From assembly GCA_018524725.1 (NCBI GenBank), contig JAEUWP010000113.1:1-64000 (forward strand): a DNA stretch of 64,000 nucleotides, read 5' to 3'. The stretch is from Podaxis mareebaensis. Taxonomy: Eukaryota; Basidiomycota; Agaricomycetes; Agaricales; Agaricaceae. Both the position numbers and the translations under genes were made by a program. Positions 33,005 to 45,378 of this stretch are shown in pieces (within the stretch, counting starts at the first letter, position 1; each line of letters begins with the position of its first letter). The notes below the pieces were generated by a model. It had not been told where the DNA came from. It was given only the letters and a program-made list of their open reading frames with translations, and made no database searches.

Positions 33005-34417
33005 ATGGCACCCAACACGCCGTGAGTCTTCAGTACTGCTACCTTTGTTGCTACTTATCGATCTGCATATAGGGAAGGACCTCTTGTAAGATGTATTCCT
33101 CTGCTCGAGAAGTTCCCTTATCTGACCAAGGCTACAGTTGCTGGGTCACATAATCAGCCTAGCCCTCCACGGAGTACTGACCGTACAGCTCTGTCAGTGT
33201 TTCTCTATGCCTCTGGTTATTCCCTTGTTTACACCTCAAAGATCTATACTATGCCGCTTTTCCTCGGGATTCTATCGCAATCAAATTTTTGGTGTACACC
33301 GTATACTTGATTGAAACAGTCAGGTCTATCCTTATGGCATACGATGCCTACGAGATTTTCGCAGTAGGATTCACCGATAGGGGGGCCCTGTACCTGGTTC
33401 ACCACATTTGGTTCACATGTTGCGTTGCGAACGGTATTTGTAAGTGCCTTGGGGTCCCTACATCATTACAAAATCGCGCTCATGAAACCTTACAGTGGCG
33501 TTTATTGTACAAATGCTATACGCATACCGTCTGAAGATACTGTCGGCTTCCTACACCTGTGGCTTCGCCATCTCCTTGGTCAGTTTCTCCTTATACTTAG
33601 TCCAGCGCCGACCCTGATTCTTTTCCAAGTTATCCTTCATTCAGCTAGTCGGAGCTGTGATGGCTGGTGTTGGTGCTAAACTCGTCGGCACTTTTGAAGA
33701 CCACACAACATATGAGCTCGTAGGCTACATAGTGAGCACATCTCACCCAACATATAAGCCCATACTCAGACTTTGTAGATTAACAAGGTTAGCACGGCGG
33801 TTTGTGATGTTCTGATCGCAATACTCATGACATTCTATGTGAGTGATCCTCTTCCTCTTAAGAATAATGTCTCAAGAGCATCTCGTTGAACCATTCAATG
33901 TCACAGCTGCTGAGGTTGAAGAAGCAAAGTCGCATGGCAGAAGATACCATCACGAAGATCATGCGACTTGTGGTGGAGGCTGGCACGTTGACTTGTAAGT
34001 GTGTTCGCGATGCAACTCGGGATCAGCCTTAGACCCTACCACCTTACAGCCCTTTTCGCCATCGTTGATGTTGTCGCCTACTTTATTGAGGGGGAGAGCG
34101 GCTCTTCATGGGCATTCCGCCTCATTGTTGGGAAACTATACACAAATTCGATGATGGTTGTATTTAACAACCGTTTCAGTATCCGTAATAACCGCTATGA
34201 TGAGTCAGAGGCCACTTGGAAAAGTACTTTCTTGGTCTCTACTAGTCAGGTGGTTGTGCGGGAAGTTGACACTCGTATCTCTTTTAACAATGCGCGTGGC
34301 TCACCCATCAAGTCTCAGGGACGGACTGGCACAAAGGATTTGCAGACTGGAACTCCTGGATTATCAAGGACAAGCTCCATTTCCGCAGACAATCAGGCAA
34401 GTCCCAGTGCCATGTGA
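33005..34417 (+). CDS. DUF6534 membrane protein (intact)
   Basis: The first exon (33005-33021) and a 13-nt microexon (33073-33085) encode MAPNTPEGPL, then exon 3 (from 33138) gives LLGHIISLALHGVLTVQL (TM1). The next exon has YYAAFPRDSIAIKFLVYTVY and LIETVRSILMAYDAYEIF. Later helices include VAFIVQMLYAYRLKILSASY, LVGAVMAGVGAKLVG and VCDVLIAILMTFY. The DUF6534 signature is VGKLYTNSMMVVFNNRFS, before a Ser/Thr-rich tail ending QASPSAM. The donor after exon 3 is best placed at GTCAGT (33190) to keep the phase. Its nearest relative is the gene at 36946, with the same exon plan; the pair arose by duplication. Function unknown. Confidence 0.82.
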
Positions 34418-36850
34418 CAGTTTCCGTTCTACTGAGCCCAGTTGACTAGGTTATCTTCAAAGATCGCACTGATAAATCTTGCATCGCTGATAATTAGCCG
34501 TTTCATCAGTCAAGGCTTCCGTATACCCTGGTAGTATCTTAGATTTTTCTGGAAGATGTTACAAGTCAACAATGTTATGCGAAGTTTAGACTATAAATTC
34601 TTCTTGCGTAAAGAGCGACTGCCGATCAAGCATTAAACTTGATAGCAGGTTTAGGAACTGCTCCGGAGACGTTGCTGAACTCTAAATGACATATGGTCGT
34701 CGCTAAGGACTTATAGGCCTCGTGTCCTCGAGCGTAACTGAGGTAGCCATAAATGCTATGATACGAAGTCCTTGTACATTACACAGGTACTGTACGCACT
34801 AACTGACTACTCCAACTTGAATCCAGGTCATGAAATGGGTAAACTTTCGACGCACCCGGAGGGGTTCCCAGAGCACAATTCTGAGACCCTTGTTGACGTG
34901 CCGAATGAGGATGTCATGTGTATGTGACGTCGCGCGTGAATCGAACTCCGCAGCGCGGGAAATGGGTTTTACCACTGAAGAGAAACTTAGAGCAGGCACA
35001 AACGTGGAATTAAATTGGAACATACGAGAACATACGAGGTCTCCACTCGGATAATTGGACACCCTCCAAGCCAACTTAAAAAAGTATCAGTCTTCCATGA
35101 CATATATCCCCGCGCGGCTCATTCAGTAGTGGCGGCTCATATGATTTTGGGTGAGTGTTGGGGATGATAATGTTGCGATGAATATACCTCCCCTTGTCTT
35201 GTGACATGGCACTTTAACACCGCATTAGGCATGTTTCAACATCCATTCCCTCGGCGGTGTATTCAGCCACCGCAGAACTACGGCCAGAGGCAACTCATCG
35301 AGGGAATAGTGACCAATTTATGAGGGGTGTTTAGTGGTGGACACACAGATATACGTGATCAAGAGTCCAACTTACGCTCTCAGCGTCCTTCTGACAGTTT
35401 CAGGAAAATATGTCTCTATAATCTTCGTCCGTGGGCTCAGCTGCAATATCTAACTCCATCATTAAAACTGGAGGCCATGATGCGCACATATTCTGTCTAC
35501 ATGGTGAAGGATTAGAACGCCACTGAATGTGGGGTTGCGCGTAGCATCTACAAGCCATGCAATCGTGTAATCTTAAGCATTGAGTGCTTGCAAATTTCAA
35601 CAAAAATGTATGATTGTTGATAAGAGTTGTGCTGTAAGTAGAGCTGCATATACAGTCTGAATTCTCAGATCTGGGGATGGGGATGACAGCTTCGAATATA
35701 TTTCGGGTTAACTTTTTCCTTATAAGTTTTAGGCCCGGTACAGGTTTCAGACACCACCCACTGTATTCCTCCTGGAAAGAAATTTGTGTAGCAAAGGAGA
35801 TGTATCATAAACCAGCGATAGACATTATTCGGCATTCTCTGTCAAATTTGCTGAGTTCAAGGCCGCGGAATTATAAGCGGCTCAAGACTGGATGTTGCCA
35901 CCATTTCAGAGGTTACATCGGTTCGTAACAAGGGCAACTCTCGCTGGCGATCCGTGTGCCGAAGATACGAATATAGCTTAGACGACGGGAATAATTAAGG
36001 ACCTCGCCCTGAAGTTCCCAATGCGACAATGATCTGATCATGAATCTGCTACATACAGCGATGCAGAGTGATAAGGGGATATAGATGGATTGACCCTTAA
36101 TCGTTCTTCCCTGATAGCAATGCAAGCAAAAACTTTTGGATATGAAAACACATATTGCGAGTACTGCCGCAGGGGTGCAAGCATTTACGGACGCTCAGTG
36201 CCTTGCCAGTTTCGGAGATAAGACTCAAGGAAACCAGGATGGACCAACTTGAATGACCAAGCTTTTTACGTAAGTATTTTGGACTTTTGTCTTGGCGGTT
36301 GTGCACCTGTGGAAGTTCATTGTTCCTGATTCTCAAGATCTCACTCACTGCGCTCGCTGCTTATTATATACACATCTTCGATTCCTTGTGAAAATGAACC
36401 GCGTGAACCGGAGCGCGTCGTTGGGGGAAATGATGGCTACTAGTATCATCTGTTCTTTACCTCCTCATCGAACCCTCAGTGCTGCAAGAGAAAGAACAGA
36501 AAGATAATCGAGACACCACACAACATTGACCTAGCATCCGAAGAGGTCGTTATCGCTCTATCTTGATTCTGGTGGCGCTTCTGTCGCCAAACGTCGGCAT
36601 CATTGAAGCCTGTCAACAATCTTCCACCTGCTACTCCGGCAACTATGCCAGAAGCATCTTAGGACTCTGAATCAGCATGGGCGAAGTGAAGGTAAAAATA
36701 TCTAACGATAGTAATAGGAGTAGATGCTTCCCACACCGTTCAATTCAATGAGTGACTCCCCACCATCTGTTGAATGGTTCTAAGGGCCTGGGAAGGTGGC
36801 TCGTTACAGGTCAGCACTCTCCTTTGCATCTGTGTGTGGAGTCGGGGATC
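34418..36850. other. 2.4 kb without a recognised gene
   Basis: Short frames only. A tRNA-like B-box match around 34930 on the minus strand does not fold and was rejected. Confidence 0.35.
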
Positions 36851-36860
36851 GTATATAACA
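36851..36860 (+). promoter_or_regulatory. TATA box of the 36.9 kb DUF6534 gene
   Basis: GTATATAACAGCCA block shared with the paralog at 33 kb; about 94 bases before the ATG. A short TCAGCTC repeat (three times, about 36906-36930) lies between. Confidence 0.55.
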
Positions 36861-36945
36861 GCCATAGCTGTCAGGACCACGAACATCCTGCTCTGGAAGC
36901 CGAGTTCTCAGCTCTCAGCTCTCAGCTCTCGCCAAATAAAGTCAA

Positions 36946-38341
36946 ATGTCCTCCAACGCGCCGTGAGTTCGAAACACGACCATATTTCCTGGTTACTGAT
37001 CGCTAGGCAGGGCGGGGCCTCTTGTATGATATGTTTCCTTACTACAAATATTCCTTTTTCTGAGCAGGAGAGAAGTTGCTAGGCTACGCAATTAGCTTGG
37101 GGCTTTATGGAGTACTAACCGTGCAGCTCTGTCGGTAGTGTCTTTCCTGGTATGCTCCTGTTCGCTTTCTAATTTAGGCCTCAAAAGATCTGTATTACGC
37201 TGCATTCCCTAACGATGCTATCCTCATCAAGTCTCTGGTTTACTCCGTGCACTTGATCGAAACAGCGAAATCGATTTTGATGGCATATGATGCCTACGAT
37301 ATTTTCGCAATCGGATTCGCAGATAAGGTAGCCCTCCAGTTAATGCGCCACATCTGGCTTACATGCTGTATCATCAACGGTCTTCGTAAGTCACTTTTAG
37401 TTCTCCACGGTCGCGAGGCTAACAGCATCATACAGTGGCTTTCATTGTCCAAATCCTATATGCATACCGTATCAGGGTATTATCAACATCCTATATATGT
37501 GGCTTCAGCATTGCCTTTGTCAGTGCATTCGTTTTTCTTGTCTCTGTTCTCAATCTGAGGCACAGCCCAAGATATCCTTTCTCCAGCTCATTGGGTCTGT
37601 AATCGCCGGTGTTGGTGGAAAGATGGTAGGCAGGCTTGACAGAGAATCTATCTTTGAGTCTACTGGCTACATGGTGCGTGCATCCACTTCCGTATAGCTA
37701 GCATATACTTAGATTTTGCAGCTTTCCAAGATCAGCGGAGCGACTTGTGACATCTTGATCGCTTCGCTTATGACCTATTATGTGAGGGCGGCTGGTGTAA
37801 GGCTTCAAAACACGGTTGCTGAATTATGACGATTTGCAGCTACTCAGGATCAAAGGGCGCAGCCCCTTTTCAGAAGATATAATCACAAGGATCATACAGA
37901 TTGTGGTAGGAGCTGGCACGCTCACCTGTAAGTGTATTTTCACTGGGCGATTAGTAACATAAAGCATAGACACATTGATATCGGTTTATAGCACTCGTCG
38001 CGGTCGTCGACCTCATTCTTCACTTCACCGACGCAAAGCGCGGTTCCTCGTGGGCGTTCCGTCTTATCAGCGGAAAGCTCTACTCCAACTCGATGATGGT
38101 TGTGTTTAACAGCCGTTATAGTATCCGCAATAATCGCTACGATTACGAATCCGAGGCCACTTGGCGGTCTTTCCAGATCTCCACAGATCCAGTGGTTATT
38201 TCATTTAACAGTGCGCATAACTCAGGAATCGGGCCGCAGGGACGCACTGCCGAGGATGCGCAGGCAGGGAATCCTAGTTTGTTGAGGTCAAGTTCCATCT
38301 CCACCGATGAGGTAAGCCCTAACACCATGGGAAGATTATAG
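36946..38341 (+). CDS. DUF6534 membrane protein (intact)
   Basis: MSSNAP (36946-36962) joins a 13-nt microexon (37011-37023) to give GPL, then LLGYAISLGLYGVLTVQL. It continues YYAAFPNDAILIKSLVYSVH, LIETAKSILMAYDAYDIF, VAFIVQILYAYRIRVLSTSY, LIGSVIAGVGGKMVG, CDILIASLMTYY and the DUF6534 signature SGKLYSNSMMVVFNSRYS. The tail is Ser-rich. It closely resembles the 33 kb gene, including the unusual GTCGGT/GTCAGT third donor. No stop or frameshift was found. It converges on the NACHT gene at 38.6-41 kb. Confidence 0.82.
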
Positions 38342-38618
38342 ATGCACTGAGCTCGGACACCCAGGTTGTCTTGAAGAGTCGCGCTTAGTTGATTGATTAA
38401 TTCTTTTTTGGATTATTACTGTTCAGTTTGTTATAATTTCATCTATACCCTTTGCATCAGTGCATTGTCCACAAGTTTAAATACATCCCCTAACAGATGT
38501 CAGAATTGATGGTAGTAACGTGTCCTTCGTTCCATGGGATTTCTTATATATGTAAATGAAAGGCTGAGTGATAATCATAATGGCAAGCTCAAGAATAGAA
38601 GTAGCCCCTGGCAGCTAA

Positions 38619-41019
38619 CTAGTACGACCGATAGGGGATAACGTAGCTCCAGGTCTCCACATCTGGTATTACGAACTCGACAAACAAGCAACAGCGTTCG
38701 CCGGATCCGAAGATGAATGCCTCAGCGGGGGAATTCCGACTTGCATTTATGTCATTCCAAATTTTAGGCATCGTGTTATACCCCAGTACGCCTTTGGCGA
38801 GATACCAAGACTGAATCAAGGATCCTATCAGCTTCGCGAAGGCGAGTCGAGCAGAGGAACTATCACTTACTGTACCAAATCGAGTAGGGCCTGTGAGTGA
38901 TGCATCCGCAAAGCAACCCCTATAGCACTTTTCCCAAACAGCGAACTCGTTGCGTTCTCGAACATCTCCAAATGCTTCGCACGAGGCATATGCAACGTGC
39001 CCAAGTTTGATGGCTGTGAAGTCGATGTCACGCAAGGCAATCCTTCGTACAGGGAGGTCACGGATTCGATATGTCTAATACAACGAGTTAGGAGAGGTTT
39101 CTGAACAATTAAAATAATGGAAACGTACCAGTTTCTTCACATAGCGCAAGAAGTTTCGCATTTCACCAGTAGGCATCCACGGACCCAAATCCCCGTAGTT
39201 TACAGTATTGATTGCTTCGGCGATTAATGGGGACAGAGACAATTGTTCGCCAGTTATTGGATCTTCGCACCGGCTGTTGAGTTCCATTGCCCAACAGGTT
39301 CGTGTATCCTCGTAAATCTCTTGACGCGTGATATGGTCGAGCTCGGGATCGTCGTGGGACCATGTGAGGCTCACGCCATTGATGCCTGTGCTTCATTGAG
39401 CCACACAGAATTAGGAAAGACGTAGCAGGAACATACCTGACACATCCACCTCCCGCAGGATCCTAAACCAACATTCCCAGATCAACGAGTCTGCCGCCTC
39501 CTGGGTGATACAAAACTTTCCGGAGCGTGTTGGGTCCTGGAGATAATCGCTAAACGACGCATGGTGGAAATATAGGTGCGAAACGTGCGATTCATCCAGG
39601 CGGGGAATATTAACCACCGAATGGAGCTTTCCCAGAGTTCCATATGCCTCATTTTGCTTGAGGCCTAAAAGATTACAAACAAACATAACGCTGTACCGAT
39701 CCCCATTCAACGAAGCAGCCAACAAACGCTTTGTCGTCGGCCACACCGATTCGTGTATATCGGACAGAATCTCCTTGTAGAGAGCATCCAATGCCGTGAA
39801 CGTATTCGGGGATGTTCCATTCCCGATTTTGAGTCCAAGAGCATCCTTCTGGTCCAGCGAAGCTATGATCCTTTCTAGCTGCGACACTGGGTCCCCGATG
39901 TCTGGGTCATCGATAAATCGAACGAGAGTTTCCGCAAAAGCGAACATCCCGGTCGAGTATTTCACGATCTTTAGGAACTGTGTCCTCGAGGGCCATTGCG
40001 ATCGCTGCGGCATGAGATCCTCATACGTCTCGCGGATATTGGCGAACCGGTCATGCAGAACCTTTTTGACATCCTCCAACGATTCAGGCGACGCAATGGG
40101 CACCTCCACATCCCAGTATTCGACTTCATCTGGCAGGCGCCGGAAAGCAACTTCGATATGCGGCTCCACCCGACTTGAGATAATCCACACAATCGGAGCA
40201 GCGGGGTATCGTTTTATAAACTGTCCAATAAGTCTGATAACCTCCGCCTGCGCTTGTTGTCCTTTGCATTCATCCAACCCATCCAAGTAGATCGACAACG
40301 ATCCACCAGCAGGAACAAGATACAACCTCCTCTGACCAAACGGAACTTCGATATACCAATAAAATTGCTCACTGAGCGATTTCAAAGGCAACGTCGGATC
40401 CTCCGCGATCTTGTCCCAAACATAACTTTTATACCCTGGGTTACCGACACCCAACCGATACGCGATGGTATTGAATACCAGTTGTGCGTCGTTCCTCTTA
40501 TTCGGCCGCGAGAAGAATATAGTGGCACCAAGGAGGAATTGTGGTGACCGTGACTCATGTTCGGCAAGGGTTTGAATAATACTGGATTTGCCGACGCCGG
40601 CAGGACCATTCAGCCAGAGTATGCGGCCAAGGTTGGCGACATTGGAAGGGTTGAGGCGCCAGTTGAGGATGTCACGGAGGATGAATCTACGCGTGTCGGG
40701 GTGACAGGTAGGTGGTGGGTGGCGGGCGGAGGAGTCGAATTCGGCACCTTGAAGGATGTGTTTGGAAAGGTGGGTTTTGAATTGGAAGCCTGCAGGCGAG
40801 TTAGTGACGCACAGGTTAAAAAGTAGGTAGAAACGCACCGGCGGTACTATCGTTATTGTTGTTATTGATAGTATAATTCCGGAATGTTGCGTCTTTAAGC
40901 ACGAAATTATGTGCCCCGTTGAAGAATCCACCACCTGGAGTAGATGGCGGTGGTGGTTGGGCCTGGGATGGTGGCGGTACGAATCCAGGAAATTGCGTAA
41001 CTACGTGAACAAGCTCCAA
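38619..41019 (-). CDS. NACHT-domain STAND NTPase (NLR-like), 748 aa
   Basis: Four exons in phase: 41019-40839, 40789-39437, 39385-39129 and 39074-38619. The N-terminus is Pro-rich, then GGGFFNGAHNFVLKDATF and an Asn run. The QGAEFDSSARHPPPTCHPDT linker, Walker A NGPAGVGKS (about 121-129) and Walker B YLDGLDE (about 228-234) follow, with WIISSRVEPH behind. The C-terminal 260 residues, ending IPDVETWSYVIPYRSY, match the end of the 11.3 kb NACHT protein but have no repeat type I recognise. The two genes share the position of intron 1 but not all later introns. A role as an intracellular sensor is inferred from the STAND family. Confidence 0.88.
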
Positions 41020-42023
41020 TTAGTCTTCCAAATAAGACAGGGAGACAAGTGCCATCAACCCACCAGGAACTTGAATATGGTAATAATATCCATAAGAGGC
41101 AGCAACGAATGAATGTGTAGACTCAGAAGGGCCAGCCTCAGAAGGGGGAATGGGAGGAAATCTAAGCATTGTCGCCGACCAGCAAGGGGGAAGGGAGAAG
41201 AAAGAGCGTAACGAAGACTCGCTGCTGCATTTCCAGTTTTAAGTCCTAATTTACGACGTCGTGCAATTGTTCAAATTTGCACAGGTCTTCAGGTCGCTCA
41301 TCGGTCTCCTGGTATACTGACATCCCCAGCTTCTGTTGTCAATGTCAATGTACGACATGACACCTTGTACTCAGACTGACCCTTAAGAGACCTACAACGT
41401 TTCGTAGTCAAGGAGAACCACGCTGGCAGGGACATCAGGGAAAAGTGCATGGAAATCTAGGACAAGCGGTAAGTAACAAAGCCCCACAACCTCCAGACCC
41501 CGGTCAACCACATTTACATTGCTGACAAACAATCCATAAACGGAAATCCAGTACCCAAACAAGGAAAACCGAGTCAGGAACAAGAGGCCATGAACGCGAT
41601 TACACGGGACCCGACAGGCTCATACAAGACAATACGGGAATCAACGGCGCATTATAAGGACCTATATCGCGTGAAGAATTGTACATTGTTCTGCTTTAGT
41701 TGTCCTAGTTACGCCGCTCCATTGGCGCGAGTTCCGCCCAGCCCCTTCATATGCAAGGCATTGAAGTGTTATGGGATCTGAACGGGATGTAGGTATAGCT
41801 CCCGATTAACCATCATCAATTGTTCGCACTGCGCGCAAGTGTAACAAGCACCCACCAAGTCCCTAAGTCTGCTCCGTTTAATCAGCCCCAGACTTCCGTT
41901 AGTACACGATGTTCTCATTAGTACATTACTCCCAAGCATATCCAGCCATACAGATATCACAAAGATTCAAAAGTTAGACAAAAGGAACAAGGCTAGAAGT
42001 ATCAAAGTCCAAAACCATCCACT
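41020..42023. other. 1 kb intergenic between NACHT and MCM4
   Basis: No gene recognised. It carries the presumed promoter of the NACHT gene (minus strand) and the 3' flank of MCM4. Confidence 0.4.
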
Positions 42024-45000
42024 CTACGCCTCAACAACCCTCCTAACAACCCCCCTCTCCCCAAAGCCGCCTGTCACTCTCACAACACCCTCCGCCTCAA
42101 GTCCCCTAACAACCTCTCCAAATTCGACCAAATCCACCCTCACACTACTCTGCTCATTAAACACCCTCACAAGATCCGTCCACTTGGCACCTCTAGCCCC
42201 TCTCGCGTTCCTGCCCACCTCACCCTCACCATCCAGCAAATTCAACAACGCCCTCCTCATGTCCTCCCTCAATTTCCTAGTACCCGAAGAAGTACCCGTC
42301 GTCAAAAGGGACATGTCGATCTTGCCAGTACGTGGATCCATAGCAGACGTCTTGATTGCTTCCCGCATGAGTCTGTAGGCTTCCGTCACGTCTTGTTCCT
42401 CGACAAATGGCGAGAATCGCATCCTAGCGTGCGCTTCTGAGAGCCGTATCATAGACTCGAGCTGCCTCGTGGTCGCTGTGATGCGTTTCTCCGACGCACG
42501 TGGGTCGGAGGAAGTAGACCCCAGGTTTCTCATCTCGACATACGAAGCCACAAGCGCGTTTGATGCGGCTTCGGTTATCGTTGGGTGGATGTGTGCACGG
42601 GCATAGGATATATACGCCGACAATTCATGTAAAGGCTAGACCCCGTCACCTCATCAGCACCAAATCCTCAAAGGAAAGGAAGCAGGCATACCAAGATATC
42701 CATCTTCTCATGAGTAGGCACATCCTCCAAATACAACCCAACCAAAAACCCAGCCAAACGTCTATCCAACCCTTCATCAACCCGGTCAAGCACAAGATAC
42801 AACAAATCAAATCTTGAAATCAACGTCGGTGGCAAATCAATATTCCTCGTTATCGGCAACTCCGTGTCATACTTCGACCCAACAGGGTTGGCTGCAGCGA
42901 GAATGGACGTGCGGGCGTTGAGAGTAGTGATGATACCAGCTTTGGCGATAGACACGGTCTGTTGTTCCATCACTTCGTGGAGCACACTTCGTGTCGCGTC
43001 GGACATTTTGTCGAATTCGTCAATGCAGCATATGCCGCCGTCGGAGAGAACAAGGGCACCACTAAATAGAACGCAGTCAACGAGCCGTTCTACATTTGGA
43101 AAGAGGAGCCTCGTGCATACCTCTCGAGCACGAGTTGCTTCGAATCCGGATCCCTCGTCACATATGCGGTCAAACCAACCGCCGACGACCCCTTACCAGA
43201 TGTATATACACCTCTCGGAGCGATCTTGTGAACATACTAGAATGAATTAACCCCGTCAGTTCCTCGCGCTCACGGTTCAGTTTTGTCACCACGACGCACC
43301 TGTAAAATCTGACTCTTACTAACACCCGGATCACCCACAAGTAACACATTTATATCGCCCCTGTACCTTGGGCCTCCGCCTCCACCACCCCTCGCAACAC
43401 TCTTATTCGTCCCTCCAAACAACTGGAGCAATATCCCCTTCTTCACATCTTCCATCTCCCATATCGATGGTGCCAAAGAACGCGCGAGAAGTTCATAAAT
43501 ATCCTCACGCTGACTCAACGCACGTAGTTTGGCTTCCAACTCTGCTTTGGTCGATTTTCGGGCATTGGTACCGTCATTGTTGTTGGCGTCCGCGTCCTCG
43601 TCGTCCTCGACCCCTCCGTCACCGATCCCGTCATTCCCAACACCGGGGACACGGTCACCCCCAGCAGGTCGTGTACTCTTATCAAGTGCCAGCCCTCCGC
43701 TCGCACTCTTCCCAACCTTCACATGCACAACGTCCAAATACGTCTTGAACAAACTCTTCACGGTCCTTTGCCTCGGATTCACCCTCACGGGGACACTCCT
43801 GAAAATCCCTGTAACAACAACACGATCACCCGGTTTGCACACATCGACCAATTCATCGTACACGCTCAACGACACCGTATGCGGTGTCTGGCCATCCGGC
43901 ACAGAATCTGGTGTTTCTTGTAGACGGATGACTTGACGATCGGCGAACTCGCATCGGTTGTGGATGAGGGTGAGAGAGCCGATGGTGTTGCAAACGTCTC
44001 GCGGACAGCGGGATGGTTCCTCAATTTTGCCGCGGTCGATTTCAATTTGGATCGTGTGTGAGCAGGTTGAGCATCGGAAGAAAGCAACTTTCATGTCGGG
44101 TATGATGGGTGTTGTACGGATGACAAGGCCTTTGATGCATACCAGCTTGTCCGTGTCTGTGAAAGTTTGAGTATGTGTTTGGGATTTAAAGGAAGAAATA
44201 CGTACCGCTTGGATTCAACTCGCGCATATTGACAGCCGAAAGGCCGAAAGGTCTGACTTTGTACACCTTTGACATAATTTCTGCGATTTCAGCATCTCCC
44301 TCCGCGCCCACCATACCCACCATACCCTCCTGCTGGTCCAAATCCGCAATCTCCAGCATCAAATCCTTCAGGACCTGGTCCATAGCTGGAATGACTTCCT
44401 GCGGATACTTCACGAGCTGACTGTACAACTTCTTCGCAGGAGGGTAGGCTTGTAAATTCACCACATCTACGTTCAAATTTGTTTCTCCCGTTTGCCGCAT
44501 GCGCCTTAGATATGTCTCGTACAAGACTACTTCACCCTGTTCAGGAGAAGTCTGTATGCGAGTACGGAGCCCAAGTTCACGGTCATGCGCGAGACGGTAT
44601 TTCGGTTTGAATCCTTTGAGGAAGTCGCGGAAGGTTTTCATGGTATCACCGAGGTTGACTGTTGTACCCCAGATAGCACGAATTTCATCGGGTTCGTCGG
44701 AGGTAGGAATTGGGGCAGCAGAGAGGTTGGGAGGGGCTGAGGACATGGGGATATCGAGGTGGGTTGCATCCGAGTTGAGGTTGGTGTCAACGCGATCTCG
44801 CCGAGCAGTTGTAGCAGACCTACGAGCGGAAGGTCGTGGTGTGAGGGAGAGTGAGGAGTGAATGTCGCCGCGCCTGTTGCGAGGCGTCGTCGGCTTTACA
44901 GGGCTCCTGTTATCTATATGAGCGGCGAGATTGAGATTAGACGGGTGACAGAGGGACGTACGAGGGAAAGTCGAGAGGATCAGAGTCTTGCGGGACGTTA

Positions 45001-45378
45001 GAGCCTCTTGCGCGAGGGGTCTTTGCAGGTGAAGAAGAAGGGTACGCCAAAGGTGATGAACTGCCAGCTAAATCTTCACATCAGCGCAACGCCATCGGAC
45101 GCGTTCCAGAGTGGAAACATACGAGCAAAAAGCGGAGTTCTTTTTGGGGTACTCATTCCCAACGCTCTACGTGCTGTCACACCACGCAGAGGTGTCTCAT
45201 AAGGCATATTCTGCTGTTGTCGCGCAGGCGTACCCGCAGCCGAAGGAGTACTCGCCAAGAACAAAGGATTCGCAGGAGGTGCAATAGGCACAGACTGCTC
45301 TGCGCCAGTGCCCTCGTCCGCCATCTCGATGTCGTCGAGATCAGAGGTAGGGAAGTCGAGGGGCGGCGGAGAGGACAT
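42024..45378 (-). CDS. MCM4: DNA replication licensing factor MCM4
   Basis: Seven exons (45378-45123, 45067-44962, 44906-44206, 44156-43300, 43236-43121, 43061-42692, 42635-42024) give 1,005 residues. The first ~240 residues are Ser/Thr/Pro-rich, as in MCM4 tails phosphorylated by DDK. Next is the MCM4-type [20 protein letters not shown] zinc finger follows (Cys 383, 386, 405, 410). The AAA+ core has Walker A GDPGVSKS (629-636), Walker B CIDEFDKM (691-698) and arginine finger SRFD (761-764). A winged-helix region ends the protein. MCM4 is a subunit of the MCM2-7 helicase that unwinds DNA at forks. An acidic, Asn-rich insert and a run of six Gly lie before the AAA+ core. Exon 3 was started at 44906, since the nearer acceptor gives a stop. 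Complete and intact. Confidence 0.96.

Noticed and set aside
34915..34985. tRNA-like sequence on the minus strand (AGTTCGATTCA B-box-like, AGTGGTAAAA A-box-like)
   Set aside because: T-arm and acceptor do not pair, and the space for an anticodon arm is too short. At best a worn-out tRNA-derived fragment.
39796..40290. 164-codon plus-strand frame opposite the NACHT gene
   Set aside because: Shadow of the minus-strand NACHT exon, which has clear Walker motifs and a paralog.
43368..43936. Overlapping plus-strand frames of 126 and 135 codons
   Set aside because: Antisense shadows of MCM4 exon 4; no motif of their own.
44907..44913. Acceptor TATAG for MCM4 exon 3
   Set aside because: It places an immediate stop in frame; the acceptor seven bases on (AACAG) gives an open, in-phase exon.
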